A stretch of 64,000 nt of DNA, taken from the NCBI RefSeq assembly GCF_900172325.1, contig NZ_FWFR01000001.1, forward strand, positions 558,001 to 622,000. Reading direction: 5' to 3'. Position numbers and translations under genes: made by a program. Source of the DNA: Oceanibacterium hippocampi. Its GTDB lineage: Bacteria; Pseudomonadota; Alphaproteobacteria; Sneathiellales; Sneathiellaceae. The notes below the pieces were generated by a model. It made no database searches, had not been told where the DNA came from, and was given only the letters and a program-made list of their open reading frames with translations. The stretch's first letter is position 1; every line of letters begins with the position of its first letter. Positions 1 through 9,069 of this stretch are shown here, piece after piece.

Positions 1-566
1 AGCAGCCGCCTCCGGAGCGTTATTCCGGCAAGCCGCTGGAGGATGACGCGGCCACGGACGAGAAAGTCGTCAAGCTGCCGCATCGCAAGGGATCGCAGGA
101 TACCCTGTCGCCCGAACTCCGTGCCGTGCTCACCCGCGTCCATGTCGCCGACCGCGGTTTCGACGAGGCGCATTTCATGCAGGGCGCCCAGTGGGCCTAT
201 GAAACGATCGTCAACGGCTTCGCGAAAGGCGACCGGGAAGCGCTTCGGCCGCTGCTGACCGACGATGTCTTCGCCAGCTTCAACGCCGCGATCGAGGCTC
301 GCGAGGCGGCCGGACATGACATGCATACCGAGATCACCGACTATCGTTCGGCCGAGATCGAGGAAGCCACTTTCGAGGACAATGTCGCGGATATCACGGT
401 ACGTTTCGTTACCGAAATGGTGACCTTCACCAAGAATAGCGACGGTGTCGTGATCTCCGGCGATCCGACGACCGGAAAACCGGTCATCGACATCTGGACC
501 TTCCGGCGCGATACCGGCAGCAAGGATCCGACCTGGTATCTGTCGGCGACCCGTTCCGAGACCTGA
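1..566 (+). CDS. Tim44-domain membrane-associated protein (5' end outside window)
   Basis: The open frame runs in from the window edge (first full codon at base 3), leaving about 187 C-terminal residues. They form a Tim44-like (TimA-type) domain: a helical start around FDEAHFMQGAQWAYETIV, then a sheet-rich half ending in DIWTFRRD and PTWYLSATR. Alphaproteobacterial members are usually about 220-240 residues with one N-terminal membrane helix, which would lie upstream of this window. The exact role in bacteria is not settled; the mitochondrial relative tethers the import motor. It sits 5 bp before mltA, a pairing common in alphaproteobacteria, so the two are probably cotranscribed. Family assignment is confident; function is not. 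Confidence 0.8.
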   Translation, partial: QPPPERYSGKPLEDDAATDEKVVKLPHRKGSQDTLSPELRAVLTRVHVADRGFDEAHFMQGAQWAYETIVNGFAKGDREALRPLLTDDVFASFNAAIEAREAAGHDMHTEITDYRSAEIEEATFEDNVADITVRFVTEMVTFTKNSDGVVISGDPTTGKPVIDIWTFRRDTGSKDPTWYLSATRSET

Positions 567-571
567 CACCG

Positions 572-1810
572 ATGCGCCAGAGACTGCGCCGCTGGCTCTT
601 TCCGGTCTTCAACCTCGCCATCGTCATCGCCATCGTCTACGGCTTCCTGCTCTGGTTCGAGAAACCGGAAGTACCCGAACCGGTCGAGGCGATGCTGACC
701 CTGGTACCGGTTTCCTTCGCCGATCTGCCGGGCTGGGACGACGATGACGGCGTAGGCGCGCTCGATGCCTTCGGGCGCTCCTGCGCCAGGCTGATGGCGC
801 AGCCGGCCGACCGAAGCATGGGCGGCACGGGCGAGGCCGGGACGCTGGCCGACTGGCAGCCGGTCTGCGCCGCCCTCGACACGGATCCGCCGCCGCAGGC
901 AGCCCGGGCGTTCTTCGAAAGCCATTTCACGCCCTACATGGCCCGGTTCGGCGATGATCCGGAGGCCCAGCTTACCGGCTATTTCGAGCCGACCTATCCC
1001 GGCAGCCTGACGCGTTCGGAAACCTTCGACGTGCCGCTCTATCGTCGTCCGCCGGATCTGGTGAATGTCGATCTGGGCGCGTTCCGCGAGGAATTGCGCG
1101 GCGAACGTATTGCCGGTCGCGTTGTCGGCGGGGAATTGCGGCCTTACGCCGACCGGGCCGCCATCGATACCGGCGCGCTCGCCGAGAAGGGTCTCGAACT
1201 CGCCTGGCTTGCCGATCCGGTCGATGCCTTCTTCCTGCAGATACAGGGGTCGGGACGGGTCGCGTTCGACGACGGCACGGAAATGCGGGTCGGCTACGCG
1301 GCCCAGAACGGACATCCCTATTTCGCCATCGGCCGGGAGCTGATCGCCAGTGGCGCGATCCCGAAGGAAGAGATGTCGATGCAGGCGATCAGGGCCTGGC
1401 TGGCAACGCACGGCACCGAGGCGGCCCGGGTCATGCAGCTCAACAAGTCCTACGTGTTCTTCCGCGAACTCGAGGGCGAGGGGCCGATCGGCGCCCAGGG
1501 AGTCGCGCTCACGGCGGAGCGGAGCCTCGCCGTCGACCGCAAGTGGCTGCCGCTCGGCGTGCCCCTGTGGCTCGAGACGACGATCCCGGCCGAGGCCGTT
1601 CCCGGGTCCGCGCCGGCTTCCGGCGAGCCCTATCGGCGGCTCATGGTTGCCCAGGATACCGGCGGCGCGATCCGAGGTGCGCTGCGTGGGGACATCTTCT
1701 TCGGTCACGGCCCGCTTGCCGCCGACCGGGCCGGGCGGATGAATGCCACGGGCCGGTTCTGGCTGCTGCTCCCGAAGACCCTCGCGGCGCGGACGGCGCC
1801 GAGCGGCTGA
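572..1810 (+). CDS. mltA: Membrane-bound lytic murein transglycosylase A
   Basis: Cleaves the glycan strands of peptidoglycan, leaving 1,6-anhydro-muramyl ends, in the periplasm. The 412-residue protein has one N-terminal hydrophobic segment (about residues 8-28), so it looks anchored by a helix or uncleaved signal; no lipobox is visible. The MltA domain follows (LTGYFEPTYPGSL, VPLYRRPPDLV). The C-terminal 3D domain holds the expected catalytic aspartate in VAQDTGGAIRG (D362) and ends FWLLLPK. The start is 5 bp after the Tim44 gene stop. Its products feed the AmgK/MurU recycling pair found at 61-63 kb. Confidence 0.93.
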   Translation: MRQRLRRWLFPVFNLAIVIAIVYGFLLWFEKPEVPEPVEAMLTLVPVSFADLPGWDDDDGVGALDAFGRSCARLMAQPADRSMGGTGEAGTLADWQPVCAALDTDPPPQAARAFFESHFTPYMARFGDDPEAQLTGYFEPTYPGSLTRSETFDVPLYRRPPDLVNVDLGAFREELRGERIAGRVVGGELRPYADRAAIDTGALAEKGLELAWLADPVDAFFLQIQGSGRVAFDDGTEMRVGYAAQNGHPYFAIGRELIASGAIPKEEMSMQAIRAWLATHGTEAARVMQLNKSYVFFRELEGEGPIGAQGVALTAERSLAVDRKWLPLGVPLWLETTIPAEAVPGSAPASGEPYRRLMVAQDTGGAIRGALRGDIFFGHGPLAADRAGRMNATGRFWLLLPKTLAARTAPSG

Positions 1811-1835
1811 ACGGCTGCTGTGCCCCGGGCCCGTC

Positions 1836-1864
1836 TGGTCAAGCGGGAGGCGGCATCCTATAGT
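1836..1864 (+). promoter_or_regulatory. Candidate sigma70 promoter of lutABC
   Basis: TGGTCA at 1836-1841 and TATAGT at 1859-1864 are separated by 17 bases, about 40 bp before the lutA start. Four of six -35 bases and five of six -10 bases match consensus. It is the best such pair in the gap between mltA and lutA. Inference from sequence only. Confidence 0.35.
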
Positions 1865-1902
1865 CGCCGCATCACCGGAACGCGCATGAAACGGGGCGAC
1901 AG

Positions 1903-2667
1903 ATGACGAAGCAATCGGTACGGGTCGGGCTGTTTGTCACCTGCCTTGTCGACCTGTTCCGGCCGAGCGTCGGTTTCGCCGCGGTGAAGCTCCTGGAAGC
2001 GGCCGGATGTGTAGTCGAGGTACCGGCGGCACAGACCTGTTGCGGCCAGCCGGCCTACAACAGTGGCGACCGGGCAGATACCGCGGCGCTCGCCCGCAAC
2101 GTCATCGCCGCCTTCGAGGGCTTCGACCATGTGGTTGCGCCGTCCGGTTCCTGCGCCGGCATGCTGAAACATCATTATCCGCGCCTGTTCGACGATGACC
2201 CGGCGATGAAGGCGCGCGCCGAGCGTTTTGCCGACAAGGTCCATGAACTGGTCTCCTTCCTCGTTGACGTGATGGAGATGCCGGACCAGGGAGTGCGCTG
2301 GGAAGCGACCGCGACCTACCACGATTCCTGCAGCGGCCTGCGCGAACTGAAGGTCAGGGAGCAGCCCCGCGCGCTGCTCGGCAAGGTCGAGGGCCTGACC
2401 CTCACGCCGTTGCCCGGCGCCGAGACCTGCTGCGGCTTCGGCGGGACCTTTGCGGTCAAGTACGGCGAGGTCTCGACCGACATGGTGAGCCGGAAATGCG
2501 ACGATGTCGCCGCGACCGGCGCCGACCTCTTGCTGGCGGGCGATCTCGGCTGCCTGATGAACATCGCCGGCCGCTTCCGCCGCGAGGGAAAGCGCGTCGA
2601 ATGCCGCCATGTCGCGGAAGTGCTGGCTGGCCTCCGCGATGTGCCGGCGATCGGCGAGGGGGGCTGA
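1903..2667 (+). CDS. lutA: L-lactate utilization protein LutA, CCG-domain Fe-S protein
   Basis: First subunit of the LutABC complex that oxidises L-lactate to pyruvate in the cytoplasm. The 254-residue protein has two CCG (cysteine-rich) domains, with signatures QTCCGQPAYNSGD near residues 43-55 and ETCCGFGGTF near 172-181. These are the typical cluster-binding pairs of the LutA/LldE/YkgE family. The ATG follows a GGGG stretch. lutB starts 3 bp after the stop. No lactate permease or LutR/LldR regulator is adjacent. Some CCG proteins serve glycolate oxidase (GlcF), but the LutB and LutC partners make the lactate assignment firm. Confidence 0.92.
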   Translation: MTKQSVRVGLFVTCLVDLFRPSVGFAAVKLLEAAGCVVEVPAAQTCCGQPAYNSGDRADTAALARNVIAAFEGFDHVVAPSGSCAGMLKHHYPRLFDDDPAMKARAERFADKVHELVSFLVDVMEMPDQGVRWEATATYHDSCSGLRELKVREQPRALLGKVEGLTLTPLPGAETCCGFGGTFAVKYGEVSTDMVSRKCDDVAATGADLLLAGDLGCLMNIAGRFRREGKRVECRHVAEVLAGLRDVPAIGEGG

Positions 2668-2670
2668 GCG

Positions 2671-4092
2671 ATGCAGACGACCAGTCACGCCTTCAAGGAC
2701 AATGCCCGCAAGGCCATGGCCGACGTCGATCTCCGGACGGCGCTGAAGCGAGTCGAGACCGGGTTCACGACGGCGCGCCGAAAGGCCGCCGACCGATTGC
2801 CGGAGTTCGAGGACCTGCGCGACGCCGGGCGCGACATCAAGAACCATGTGCTGGAGAATCTCGACTTCTATCTCGAGCGTTTCGAGGAGCGCGTGATCGC
2901 CCAGGGCGGCAAGGTCCATTGGTGCAGCACGCCGCGCGAGGCCCGGGAGACGATCCTCAAGCTTTGCCGCAGCGTCGATGCCCGGACCGCGACCAAGGGC
3001 AAGTCGATGATCGCCGAGGAAATCGCCCTCAATCCCTTCCTCGAGGCGAACGGGATCGAGCCGATCGAGACCGATCTCGGCGAATATATCATCCAGCTCG
3101 CCGACGAGCCGCCGAGCCATATCATCGGACCGGCGGTGCACAAGACCAAGGACCAGGTCTCGGACCTGTTCCTTGAACATCACTGGAAATACGGCCGCAC
3201 CGAGCGTCAGACCGACCCGCAGGCGCTGGTCAACGAGGCCCGCGAGATCCTGCGCCAGAAGTATGTCGATGCCGACGTCGGCATCACCGGCGCCAATTTC
3301 CTGGTCGCCGAAACCGGCTCGACGATCATCGTGACCAACGAGGGCAACGGCGATCTGACGCAGATGCTGCCGAAGATGCATATCGTGATCGCCAGCCTGG
3401 AAAAGATCGTCCCGACCCTCGATGACATGGCGACCATCATGCGGGTCCTGGCGCGCTCCGCGACCGGGCAGGAAATGTCGGTCTATACCACGCTGTCGAC
3501 CGGGACCCGGCGCGAGGGCGATCTGGACGGGCCGGAGGAATTCCACGTCGTGCTGCTCGACAACGGGCGCAGCGAAATGGTCGGGACCGAGCTCCAGGAA
3601 CTGCTGCGCTGCATCCGCTGCGGCGCCTGCATGAACCATTGCCCGGTCTATCACACCGTCGGCGGCCATGCCTACGGATGGGTCTATCCGGGCCCGATCG
3701 GGGCGGCGCTCGATCCGCATTTCCTCGGTATCGAGGAGGCCCGTCACCTGCCCAGCGCCTCGACCTTCTGCGGCAAGTGCGAGGAGGTCTGCCCGATGCG
3801 CATCCCCTTGCCCCGGATCATGCGCTACTGGCGGGAACAGGCCTTCGAGCGTCGGGTCGGACCCCCGCTCGAACGCGCCGGGATCCGTTTCTGGGCCTTC
3901 TTCGCGCGCCGTCCGGCGCTCTACCGGCTCGCGACACGGCTGGCGATCCGTGTTCTCCGACGCCTTGCCGGCCGGCGAGGCGTGCTCACCGCCCTGCCCT
4001 TCGCCGGCGGCTGGACCGACGGTCGCGACCTGCCGGCGCCCGAGGGACGGACCTTCCAGGAACTCTGGAAAAGCGGCCGGAGGAGCCCGTGA
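2671..4092 (+). CDS. lutB: L-lactate utilization protein LutB, ferredoxin-type Fe-S protein
   Basis: The 473-residue subunit has an N-terminal LUD domain (about residues 70-300, with SMIAEEIALNPFLE and GANFLVAETGSTI). Two cysteine motifs for 4Fe-4S clusters follow: CIRCGACMNHCP (C314, C317, C320, C324) and CGKCEEVCP (C367, C370, C374). An arginine-rich C-terminal tail follows, as in LutB/YkgF proteins. It should pass electrons from lactate through its clusters. The stop codon overlaps the GTG start of lutC (GTGA), which suggests translational coupling. Confidence 0.94.
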   Translation: MQTTSHAFKDNARKAMADVDLRTALKRVETGFTTARRKAADRLPEFEDLRDAGRDIKNHVLENLDFYLERFEERVIAQGGKVHWCSTPREARETILKLCRSVDARTATKGKSMIAEEIALNPFLEANGIEPIETDLGEYIIQLADEPPSHIIGPAVHKTKDQVSDLFLEHHWKYGRTERQTDPQALVNEAREILRQKYVDADVGITGANFLVAETGSTIIVTNEGNGDLTQMLPKMHIVIASLEKIVPTLDDMATIMRVLARSATGQEMSVYTTLSTGTRREGDLDGPEEFHVVLLDNGRSEMVGTELQELLRCIRCGACMNHCPVYHTVGGHAYGWVYPGPIGAALDPHFLGIEEARHLPSASTFCGKCEEVCPMRIPLPRIMRYWREQAFERRVGPPLERAGIRFWAFFARRPALYRLATRLAIRVLRRLAGRRGVLTALPFAGGWTDGRDLPAPEGRTFQELWKSGRRSP

Positions 4093-4784
4093 CCGTGTCG
4101 AGCCGCGAGAAGATCCTGTCCGGCATTCGGCGCGGACTGAAACGGGGACCGCTCGAAGGGTCGGCGCGCGACGCGGTCGAGGCCCGGCTTGCCGACCTGA
4201 AACGAAACCTGATCCCGGCCCGTGGTCAGCTCGACAGGGCGGGCCAGCTTCGGCTGTTCCGGGAAATGGCCGAGATGCTCGATGCGACCGTCGAGATCGT
4301 CGACGGGCCGGATGCGGTGCCGGCGGCGGTCGACGGCTTTCTCGGTCGCCACAACCTGCCGAAAACGCTGCGCATGGCGCCGCACGAGACCCTCGAGGCA
4401 CTGCCCTGGGCGGAGAAGGCGCCGCTCCTCGAACTCAATCGTGGCGCTGCCCGGGTCGAGGACCAGGCGGGTCTCGGGATGGCCTTCGCCGGCGTTGCCG
4501 AGACCGGGACGCTGGTCTTCCTGTCCGGCGGCAACTCCCCGGCGACGGTCAATTTCCTTCCGGACAATCATGTCGCGGTGCTGCGCGCCTCGGACATCGC
4601 CGGTGCCTACGAGGAGGTCTGGACGCGGATCCGCGCCGATCGCGAGCCCGGCACCCTGCCGCGCACCGTGAACCTGATCAGCGGTCCCTCGCGAACCGCG
4701 GATATCGAACAGATGCTGATCAAGGGTGCGCACGGACCCCGGCGGCTCCACATCATCATCGTTCCGGATGACGAGGCCGCCTAG
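4089..4784 (+). CDS. lutC: L-lactate utilization protein LutC, LUD domain
   Basis: Third LutABC subunit, 231 residues, a single LUD (YkgG) domain. Recognisable parts are FAGVAETGTLVFLSGG, NFLPDNHVAVLRASDI and the terminal LISGPSRTADIEQ, the usual LutC signature. I take the GTG at 4089 because it overlaps the lutB stop and gives the family length; the open frame continues upstream but only as antiphase sequence within lutB. The next gene (Smr protein) starts 17 bp inside its 3' end, so the lut genes and smr are likely read from one transcript. Confidence 0.92.
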   Translation: MTVSSREKILSGIRRGLKRGPLEGSARDAVEARLADLKRNLIPARGQLDRAGQLRLFREMAEMLDATVEIVDGPDAVPAAVDGFLGRHNLPKTLRMAPHETLEALPWAEKAPLLELNRGAARVEDQAGLGMAFAGVAETGTLVFLSGGNSPATVNFLPDNHVAVLRASDIAGAYEEVWTRIRADREPGTLPRTVNLISGPSRTADIEQMLIKGAHGPRRLHIIIVPDDEAA

Positions 4785-5397
4785 GCGCCGGCTGCCGACG
4801 GCCGCCGAGTACGAGCTCTGGCTGCGCGCAATGCGCGACACGCAGCCATTGCCGAAGCGGTCGCCCGAGCCTGCGTCGGAAAAACCTGCCCTGCCTGACC
4901 GGGAGGGGCCAACAAGCACCGCCCGCCCGGCGCGTGAGCCCGGTCCGCCGCCGCCGGCGCCGCGGCTGCCGGCCGGCGCTTCCGTGCCGGACGGGCCCGA
5001 ACCCGGCACCGCGGGTGTCGACCGGCGCACTGCAGACCGGCTGCGCAAGGGCAAGATGACCGTCGAGGGCGTCGTCGACCTGCACGGCCTGACCCGCGAC
5101 GAGGCGCACCAGATGCTGACCCGTTATCTCGCCCGCGCCCAGGCTACCGGCAAGCGCTGCATCCTGGTGGTCACGGGCAAGGGCGGTGCGCGCAAGGATT
5201 TGTCCGACGCGGAGAATGCCGACTGGATGAGCGCGCGGGAACGCGGGGTGCTGAAGCGCGAGGTGCCGATCTGGCTCAGCCAGTCGCCGAACCGCGAACG
5301 GATCGTGATGACGGCCGCCGCCCGGGCCGGGCATGGCGGTTCCGGCGCGATATATGTCCTCCTGCGCCGCCGCCGCGCAACCGGGGCCGGGAAGTGA
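4768..5397 (+). CDS. Smr-domain protein
   Basis: A 209-residue protein. The basic N-terminus (MTRPPRRRLPTAAEYELW) leads into a proline- and alanine-rich linker (about 30-90). A C-terminal Smr domain follows, with the LDLHG-type motif VDLHGLTRDEAH, a central VVTGKGG and the terminal RAGHGGSGAIYVLLRR. Smr domains are small nucleases or nucleic-acid-binding modules related to the MutS2 C-terminus; the target of this stand-alone form is not known. The ATG lies inside lutC. In many alphaproteobacteria smr directly follows mltA, so the lut operon appears to sit between the two. Confidence 0.85.
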   Translation: MTRPPRRRLPTAAEYELWLRAMRDTQPLPKRSPEPASEKPALPDREGPTSTARPAREPGPPPPAPRLPAGASVPDGPEPGTAGVDRRTADRLRKGKMTVEGVVDLHGLTRDEAHQMLTRYLARAQATGKRCILVVTGKGGARKDLSDAENADWMSARERGVLKREVPIWLSQSPNRERIVMTAAARAGHGGSGAIYVLLRRRRATGAGK

Positions 5398-5406
5398 GCC
5401 AGGACA

Positions 5407-5907
5407 ATGGGTGACGAAACCACGGTTCCGGACTGGGATGGGCTCGGCGGCCGCGAGGTCGCGCCGGCGCTGGCCCGCGCGGTGCTCCGGCTGCTCGCTG
5501 CGCTCGGCGCGCATGGGATCGCCGAGGTGCCGCTGCGCAGCGGCCGGCGGGTCGATGTCATGGCGCTCGACCGGAACGGCGCGATCACCGTGGTCGAGAT
5601 CAAGTCGAGCATCGCCGATTTCCGGAGCGACCGGAAATGGCCGGAATATCTCGATTACTGCGAGCGCTTCTTCTTCGCCGTGCCGGCCGGCTTCCCCGTG
5701 GAGATCCTGCCCGCCGAACAGGGCCTGATCGTGGCCGACCGCTTCGAGGCCGCCATCGTCCGGGAGGCGCCGCTCCGTGTCCTGAACCCGGCGCGGCGGA
5801 AGAACCTGACGCTCCGCTTCGCCCGGACAGCGGCCGAACGGCTGCGCCAGCGCGACGATCCGGGACCGGCTTTCCAGGGTGCTACCCTGTCCGGGGTTCA
5901 GCGATAG
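5407..5907 (+). CDS. mmcB: MmcB family PD-(D/E)XK nuclease-like DNA repair protein
   Basis: A 166-residue protein of the MmcB family, named in Caulobacter for mitomycin C sensitivity. The PD-(D/E)XK core is visible: E40 before the first strand, D50 in GRRVDVMAL, and the E-x-K pair E64/K66 in VVEIKSS, then DFRSDRKWPEYLDYC. It should act on damaged DNA, but no enzymatic activity is established for the family as far as I know. It starts 9 bp after smr. Its end overlaps the convergent hldD by 10 bp, so no terminator separates them. Confidence 0.85.
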   Translation: MGDETTVPDWDGLGGREVAPALARAVLRLLAALGAHGIAEVPLRSGRRVDVMALDRNGAITVVEIKSSIADFRSDRKWPEYLDYCERFFFAVPAGFPVEILPAEQGLIVADRFEAAIVREAPLRVLNPARRKNLTLRFARTAAERLRQRDDPGPAFQGATLSGVQR

Positions 5908-6893
5908 GGGTCGTCTGCCTCCAGGTAGCGCCGGACATAGTCGGCCACGCCGTCCTCCAGACTGGTGAAGGGCGCGTTGTATCCCGCCTTGCGAAGCCGC
6001 TCCATGCGCGCCTCGGTGAAATACTGGTATTTCGGACGGATTTCCTCGGGCATCGGGATGAAGCGGATGTCCGCCGGCAGGCCAAGCGCTGCGTAGACCG
6101 CGTTCGCGAGATCGTGAAAGCTGCGCGCCCGGCCGGTCCCGACATTGAAGAGCCCGCTCGCGGCGGGATTATCGAGCAGCCAGAGCACGATATCGACGCA
6201 ATCCCCGACGTGGACGAAATCACGCCTCTGGCCGCCGTCCGGATAATCCGGATGATGCGAGGTGAAGAGTTCGACCGGGCCGCCGTCCCGAATGGCGCGG
6301 TGGGCCTTGGCGACGACAGACTGCATGGCGCCCTTGTGGCCCTCGTTCGGGCCATAGACGTTGAAGAATTTCAGGCCCGCCCAGCGCGGCGGGGTCGGTC
6401 CGCCATCGGCGACGATGCGGGCGACGCGGCGGTCGAAGAGATGCTTGCTCCAGCCGTAGACATTCATCGGGCGGAGCGTCGCCAGGCCTTCGATCGAGCC
6501 GTCGTCGTCGAAACCGCGGCTGCCGTCGCCGTAGGTCGCCGCCGACGAGGCATAGATGAGCGGGGCTTCCGCCTCCGCGCACCATTGCCAGAGCATCAGC
6601 GAGAGCGAAAAATTGCTGTCGACAACGAGATCGGCGTCGCGCTCGGTGGTCGACGAGATCGCGCCCATATGGACAACGGCCTCGACCCGGTCGCCTTCGA
6701 CATCCAGCCAGTCGCCGAGCAGTTCCGGCAGGACGAAATCGGCCAGCTCCCGCTTGGCCAGGTTCCGCCACTTGTCGTCGGTGCCCAGGCGATCGCAGAT
6801 CGCGACCCGACGGCCGCGATCGACGAGGCCGGCGACGATGTTGGAGCCGATGAAGCCGGCACCGCCGGTGACGAGGACGAGTTTGTCGTTCAT
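5898..6893 (-). CDS. hldD: ADP-L-glycero-D-manno-heptose 6-epimerase
   Basis: Epimerises ADP-D-glycero-D-manno-heptose to the L-glycero form, the last step of heptose precursor synthesis for the LPS inner core. The 331-residue short-chain dehydrogenase-type protein has the NADP-binding motif VTGGAGFIGSNI at residues 6-17, the YASSAATYG strand, and a YGWSK motif with the catalytic Tyr and Lys. The C-terminal half binds sugar nucleotide (LKFFNVYGPNEGHKG). The ATG at 6893 overlaps the hldE stop by 4 bp. It is the last gene of the glycosyltransferase-gmhA-hldE-hldD run. Confidence 0.94.
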   Translation of the reverse strand: MNDKLVLVTGGAGFIGSNIVAGLVDRGRRVAICDRLGTDDKWRNLAKRELADFVLPELLGDWLDVEGDRVEAVVHMGAISSTTERDADLVVDSNFSLSLMLWQWCAEAEAPLIYASSAATYGDGSRGFDDDGSIEGLATLRPMNVYGWSKHLFDRRVARIVADGGPTPPRWAGLKFFNVYGPNEGHKGAMQSVVAKAHRAIRDGGPVELFTSHHPDYPDGGQRRDFVHVGDCVDIVLWLLDNPAASGLFNVGTGRARSFHDLANAVYAALGLPADIRFIPMPEEIRPKYQYFTEARMERLRKAGYNAPFTSLEDGVADYVRRYLEADDPYR

Positions 6894-8359
6894 GGGCTCT
6901 GTCTGTTCATCCGCGCGATGGTTCGGGTCGTGCTGTAGCCGTCCTCGAGCCGGGCGAGCATCACCTTGCCGCCATTGGCGCGGACGATGTCGCCACCGAC
7001 GACCTGATCGGGAGCATAGTCGGCTCCCTTGACCAGCACGTCCGGCTTCAGCGTCTCGATCAGCCGGATCGGCGTGTCCTCGGCGAAGACGATCACGAGG
7101 TCGACGCTGGCCAGCGAGGCCAGCACGATGGCGCGCGCCGCCTCCGCCTGGATTGGCCGGTCCGGGCCTTTCAGGCGGGCGATGCTCTGGTCGCTGTTGA
7201 GGCCGACGATCAGCCGGTCGCAGGCCGCCCTGGCCTGGCCGAGCAGCGAGACATGGCCCGGGTGGACGAGGTCGAAGCAGCCATTGGTGAAGCCGACGCG
7301 CAGGCCCTGGGCGCGCCACTTCCGGACCCGTTCGAGCGCGCTTTCCAGGCCGACGATCTTGATCTCGGCCGCGTGCATGTCGGCGGCATGGACGGCCGCG
7401 CCGAGCTCGTCGAGGCCAACCGTCGCGGTCCCCGCCTTGCCGACCGCGATACCGCCCGCGAGATTGGCGATCGCCGCCGCCTCCGGCGAACCGACGCCGG
7501 CGGCGAGCGCGATGGCGAGTGCCGCCGCCACCGTGTCACCGGCACCCGACACATCGAACACTTCCCGCGCCTGTGTCGCCACGTGACGTACTTCGCCTTC
7601 CGTGACGAGGGTCATTCCGGCACCGGATCGTGTTACCAGGAGCGCCGGGATGTTCAGCCGGGCGCGCAGCATCTCGGCCGCATCGGCGACCTCGGCATCG
7701 CTGCCGCAGGGCGCGCCGGTGAAGTCAGCGAGCTCCTTGAGGTTCGGTTTCAGCAGGGTGACGCCACGATAGCGTTCCACGTCGGCGCCCTTCGGATCGG
7801 CGATCACAGGGATCCCGGCGGCACGGCCGAGACGGATTGCCTCGGCCAGCACCGGCGCGGACAGGACACCCTTGCCATAATCGGAAAGCACCATCGCCTG
7901 CACCGTTGGCAGCGCGGCGCGCACCGCCTCGATCAGCGCCCCGGCGGTTGCCTCATCGACCGCGCCGGCCTCTTCCCGGTCGGCCCGGAGAAGCTGCTGG
8001 GCACCCGCGACGAAGCGGGTCTTGAGCGTCGTCGGCCGCTTCGGGGACACGATGAAACGAGTTTCGAGTCGGGTGTCGGCCCGGGCCGCCTCGCGCAACG
8101 TTTCCGCCGCCTGATCCGCGCCGACGGCGGCGATCAGGGTCGCTGAGGCGCCGAGTGCGGTGATGTTGCGCGCGACGTTGCCGGCGCCGCCCATCATCGC
8201 CTCTTCGCGCTGGACATGGACCACCGGGATCGGTGCCTCGGGCGAGATCCGCGAAACCCTTCCATAGACGAAGCGGTCGAGCATGACGTCGCCGAGGCAG
8301 AGGACGCGGAGTCCCGGGGCGGCCTCCTCGAAGGCCGCGAACGCGGCGAATTCGTTCAT
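6890..8359 (-). CDS. hldE: Bifunctional heptose-7-phosphate kinase / heptose-1-phosphate adenylyltransferase
   Basis: A two-domain, 489-residue enzyme. The N-terminal PfkB/ribokinase domain (about 1-315) shows GGAGNVARNI, DPKGADVERY and the catalytic DVSGAGDTVAAAL. It phosphorylates heptose 7-phosphate at C1. The C-terminal nucleotidyltransferase domain (about 345-489) has FTNGCFDLVHPGH, GLNSDQSIARLKG and DVLVKGADY, and transfers AMP. I start at MNEF (8359), which follows gmhA by 10 bp; an upstream in-frame start would run into gmhA. The phosphatase GmhB, needed between the two reactions, is not in the window. Confidence 0.95.
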   Translation of the reverse strand: MNEFAAFAAFEEAAPGLRVLCLGDVMLDRFVYGRVSRISPEAPIPVVHVQREEAMMGGAGNVARNITALGASATLIAAVGADQAAETLREAARADTRLETRFIVSPKRPTTLKTRFVAGAQQLLRADREEAGAVDEATAGALIEAVRAALPTVQAMVLSDYGKGVLSAPVLAEAIRLGRAAGIPVIADPKGADVERYRGVTLLKPNLKELADFTGAPCGSDAEVADAAEMLRARLNIPALLVTRSGAGMTLVTEGEVRHVATQAREVFDVSGAGDTVAAALAIALAAGVGSPEAAAIANLAGGIAVGKAGTATVGLDELGAAVHAADMHAAEIKIVGLESALERVRKWRAQGLRVGFTNGCFDLVHPGHVSLLGQARAACDRLIVGLNSDQSIARLKGPDRPIQAEAARAIVLASLASVDLVIVFAEDTPIRLIETLKPDVLVKGADYAPDQVVGGDIVRANGGKVMLARLEDGYSTTRTIARMNRQSP

Positions 8360-8369
8360 CGGTCCCGTC

Positions 8370-8984
8370 TCACAGCAGGCCGAGGCGGCGTTCGAGCGCA
8401 CCGCAGAGGATATGGCCGATCAGGATATGCATCTCCTGTATGCGCGCGGTGTCGTCGTCCGGAATGACCAGCAGCGGATCGGCGAGCCCGGTCATGGCGC
8501 CGCCGTCGCGGCCAGAAAGGCCGGCCGCAACCATGCCGCCGGTCTTCGCCGCGCTCAGCCCGGCCAGGATATTGGGGCTGGAGCCTGAGGTCGAAATCCC
8601 GATCGCGAGATCGCCGGGCCGGCCGAGCGCCGCGATCTGGCGGGCGAACACGGCCTCGAATCCGTAATCGTTGGCGATCGCCGTCAGCGCCGAACTGTCG
8701 GTCGTCAGCGCGATCGCCGGGATCGGCGCGCGGTCGGCCGCCAGCCGCCCGACCAGTTCGGCGGCAATATGCTGGGCGTCCGAGGCGCTGCCGCCATTGC
8801 CGAACAGGAGGATCTTGCCGCCCTTCCCGATCGTCCGGGCGGCGATATCGACCAGCGCGGGGAGGCGGTGTTGAAGGGCGCTCCGGGTGGCGGAAAAGGC
8901 GGCCTGGTGGGCGTCGAAGATCGTCGCGCAGTAAGCAGCGATGGCGTCCGGGTCGCTCGGCGGGGTCATGCGGGGGGCATCCAT
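8370..8984 (-). CDS. gmhA: Phosphoheptose isomerase (SIS domain)
   Basis: Converts sedoheptulose 7-phosphate to D-glycero-D-manno-heptose 7-phosphate, the first committed step of heptose synthesis. The 204-residue protein is a single SIS domain: LLFGNGGSASDAQHIAAEL carries the phosphate loop and the metal and active-site side chains, with ISTSGSSPNIL and QEMHILIGHILC (catalytic His region) further on. A second in-frame ATG at 8969 is possible. It is followed at once by hldE and hldD, the next enzymes in the pathway. Confidence 0.94.
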   Translation of the reverse strand: MDAPRMTPPSDPDAIAAYCATIFDAHQAAFSATRSALQHRLPALVDIAARTIGKGGKILLFGNGGSASDAQHIAAELVGRLAADRAPIPAIALTTDSSALTAIANDYGFEAVFARQIAALGRPGDLAIGISTSGSSPNILAGLSAAKTGGMVAAGLSGRDGGAMTGLADPLLVIPDDDTARIQEMHILIGHILCGALERRLGLL

Positions 8985-9069
8985 GATCGCCGGGTTTTAG
9001 ACCAGCAATCGTCCGGCCGCAACGGAACGACGGGCGTGCGGGCCGGGCTCGTCGCCTCGGCGGCCGTGT

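Noticed and set aside
1858-4401. An 847-codon minus-strand frame
   Set aside because: Antisense to lutABC; its sequence is the complement of conserved cysteine motifs.
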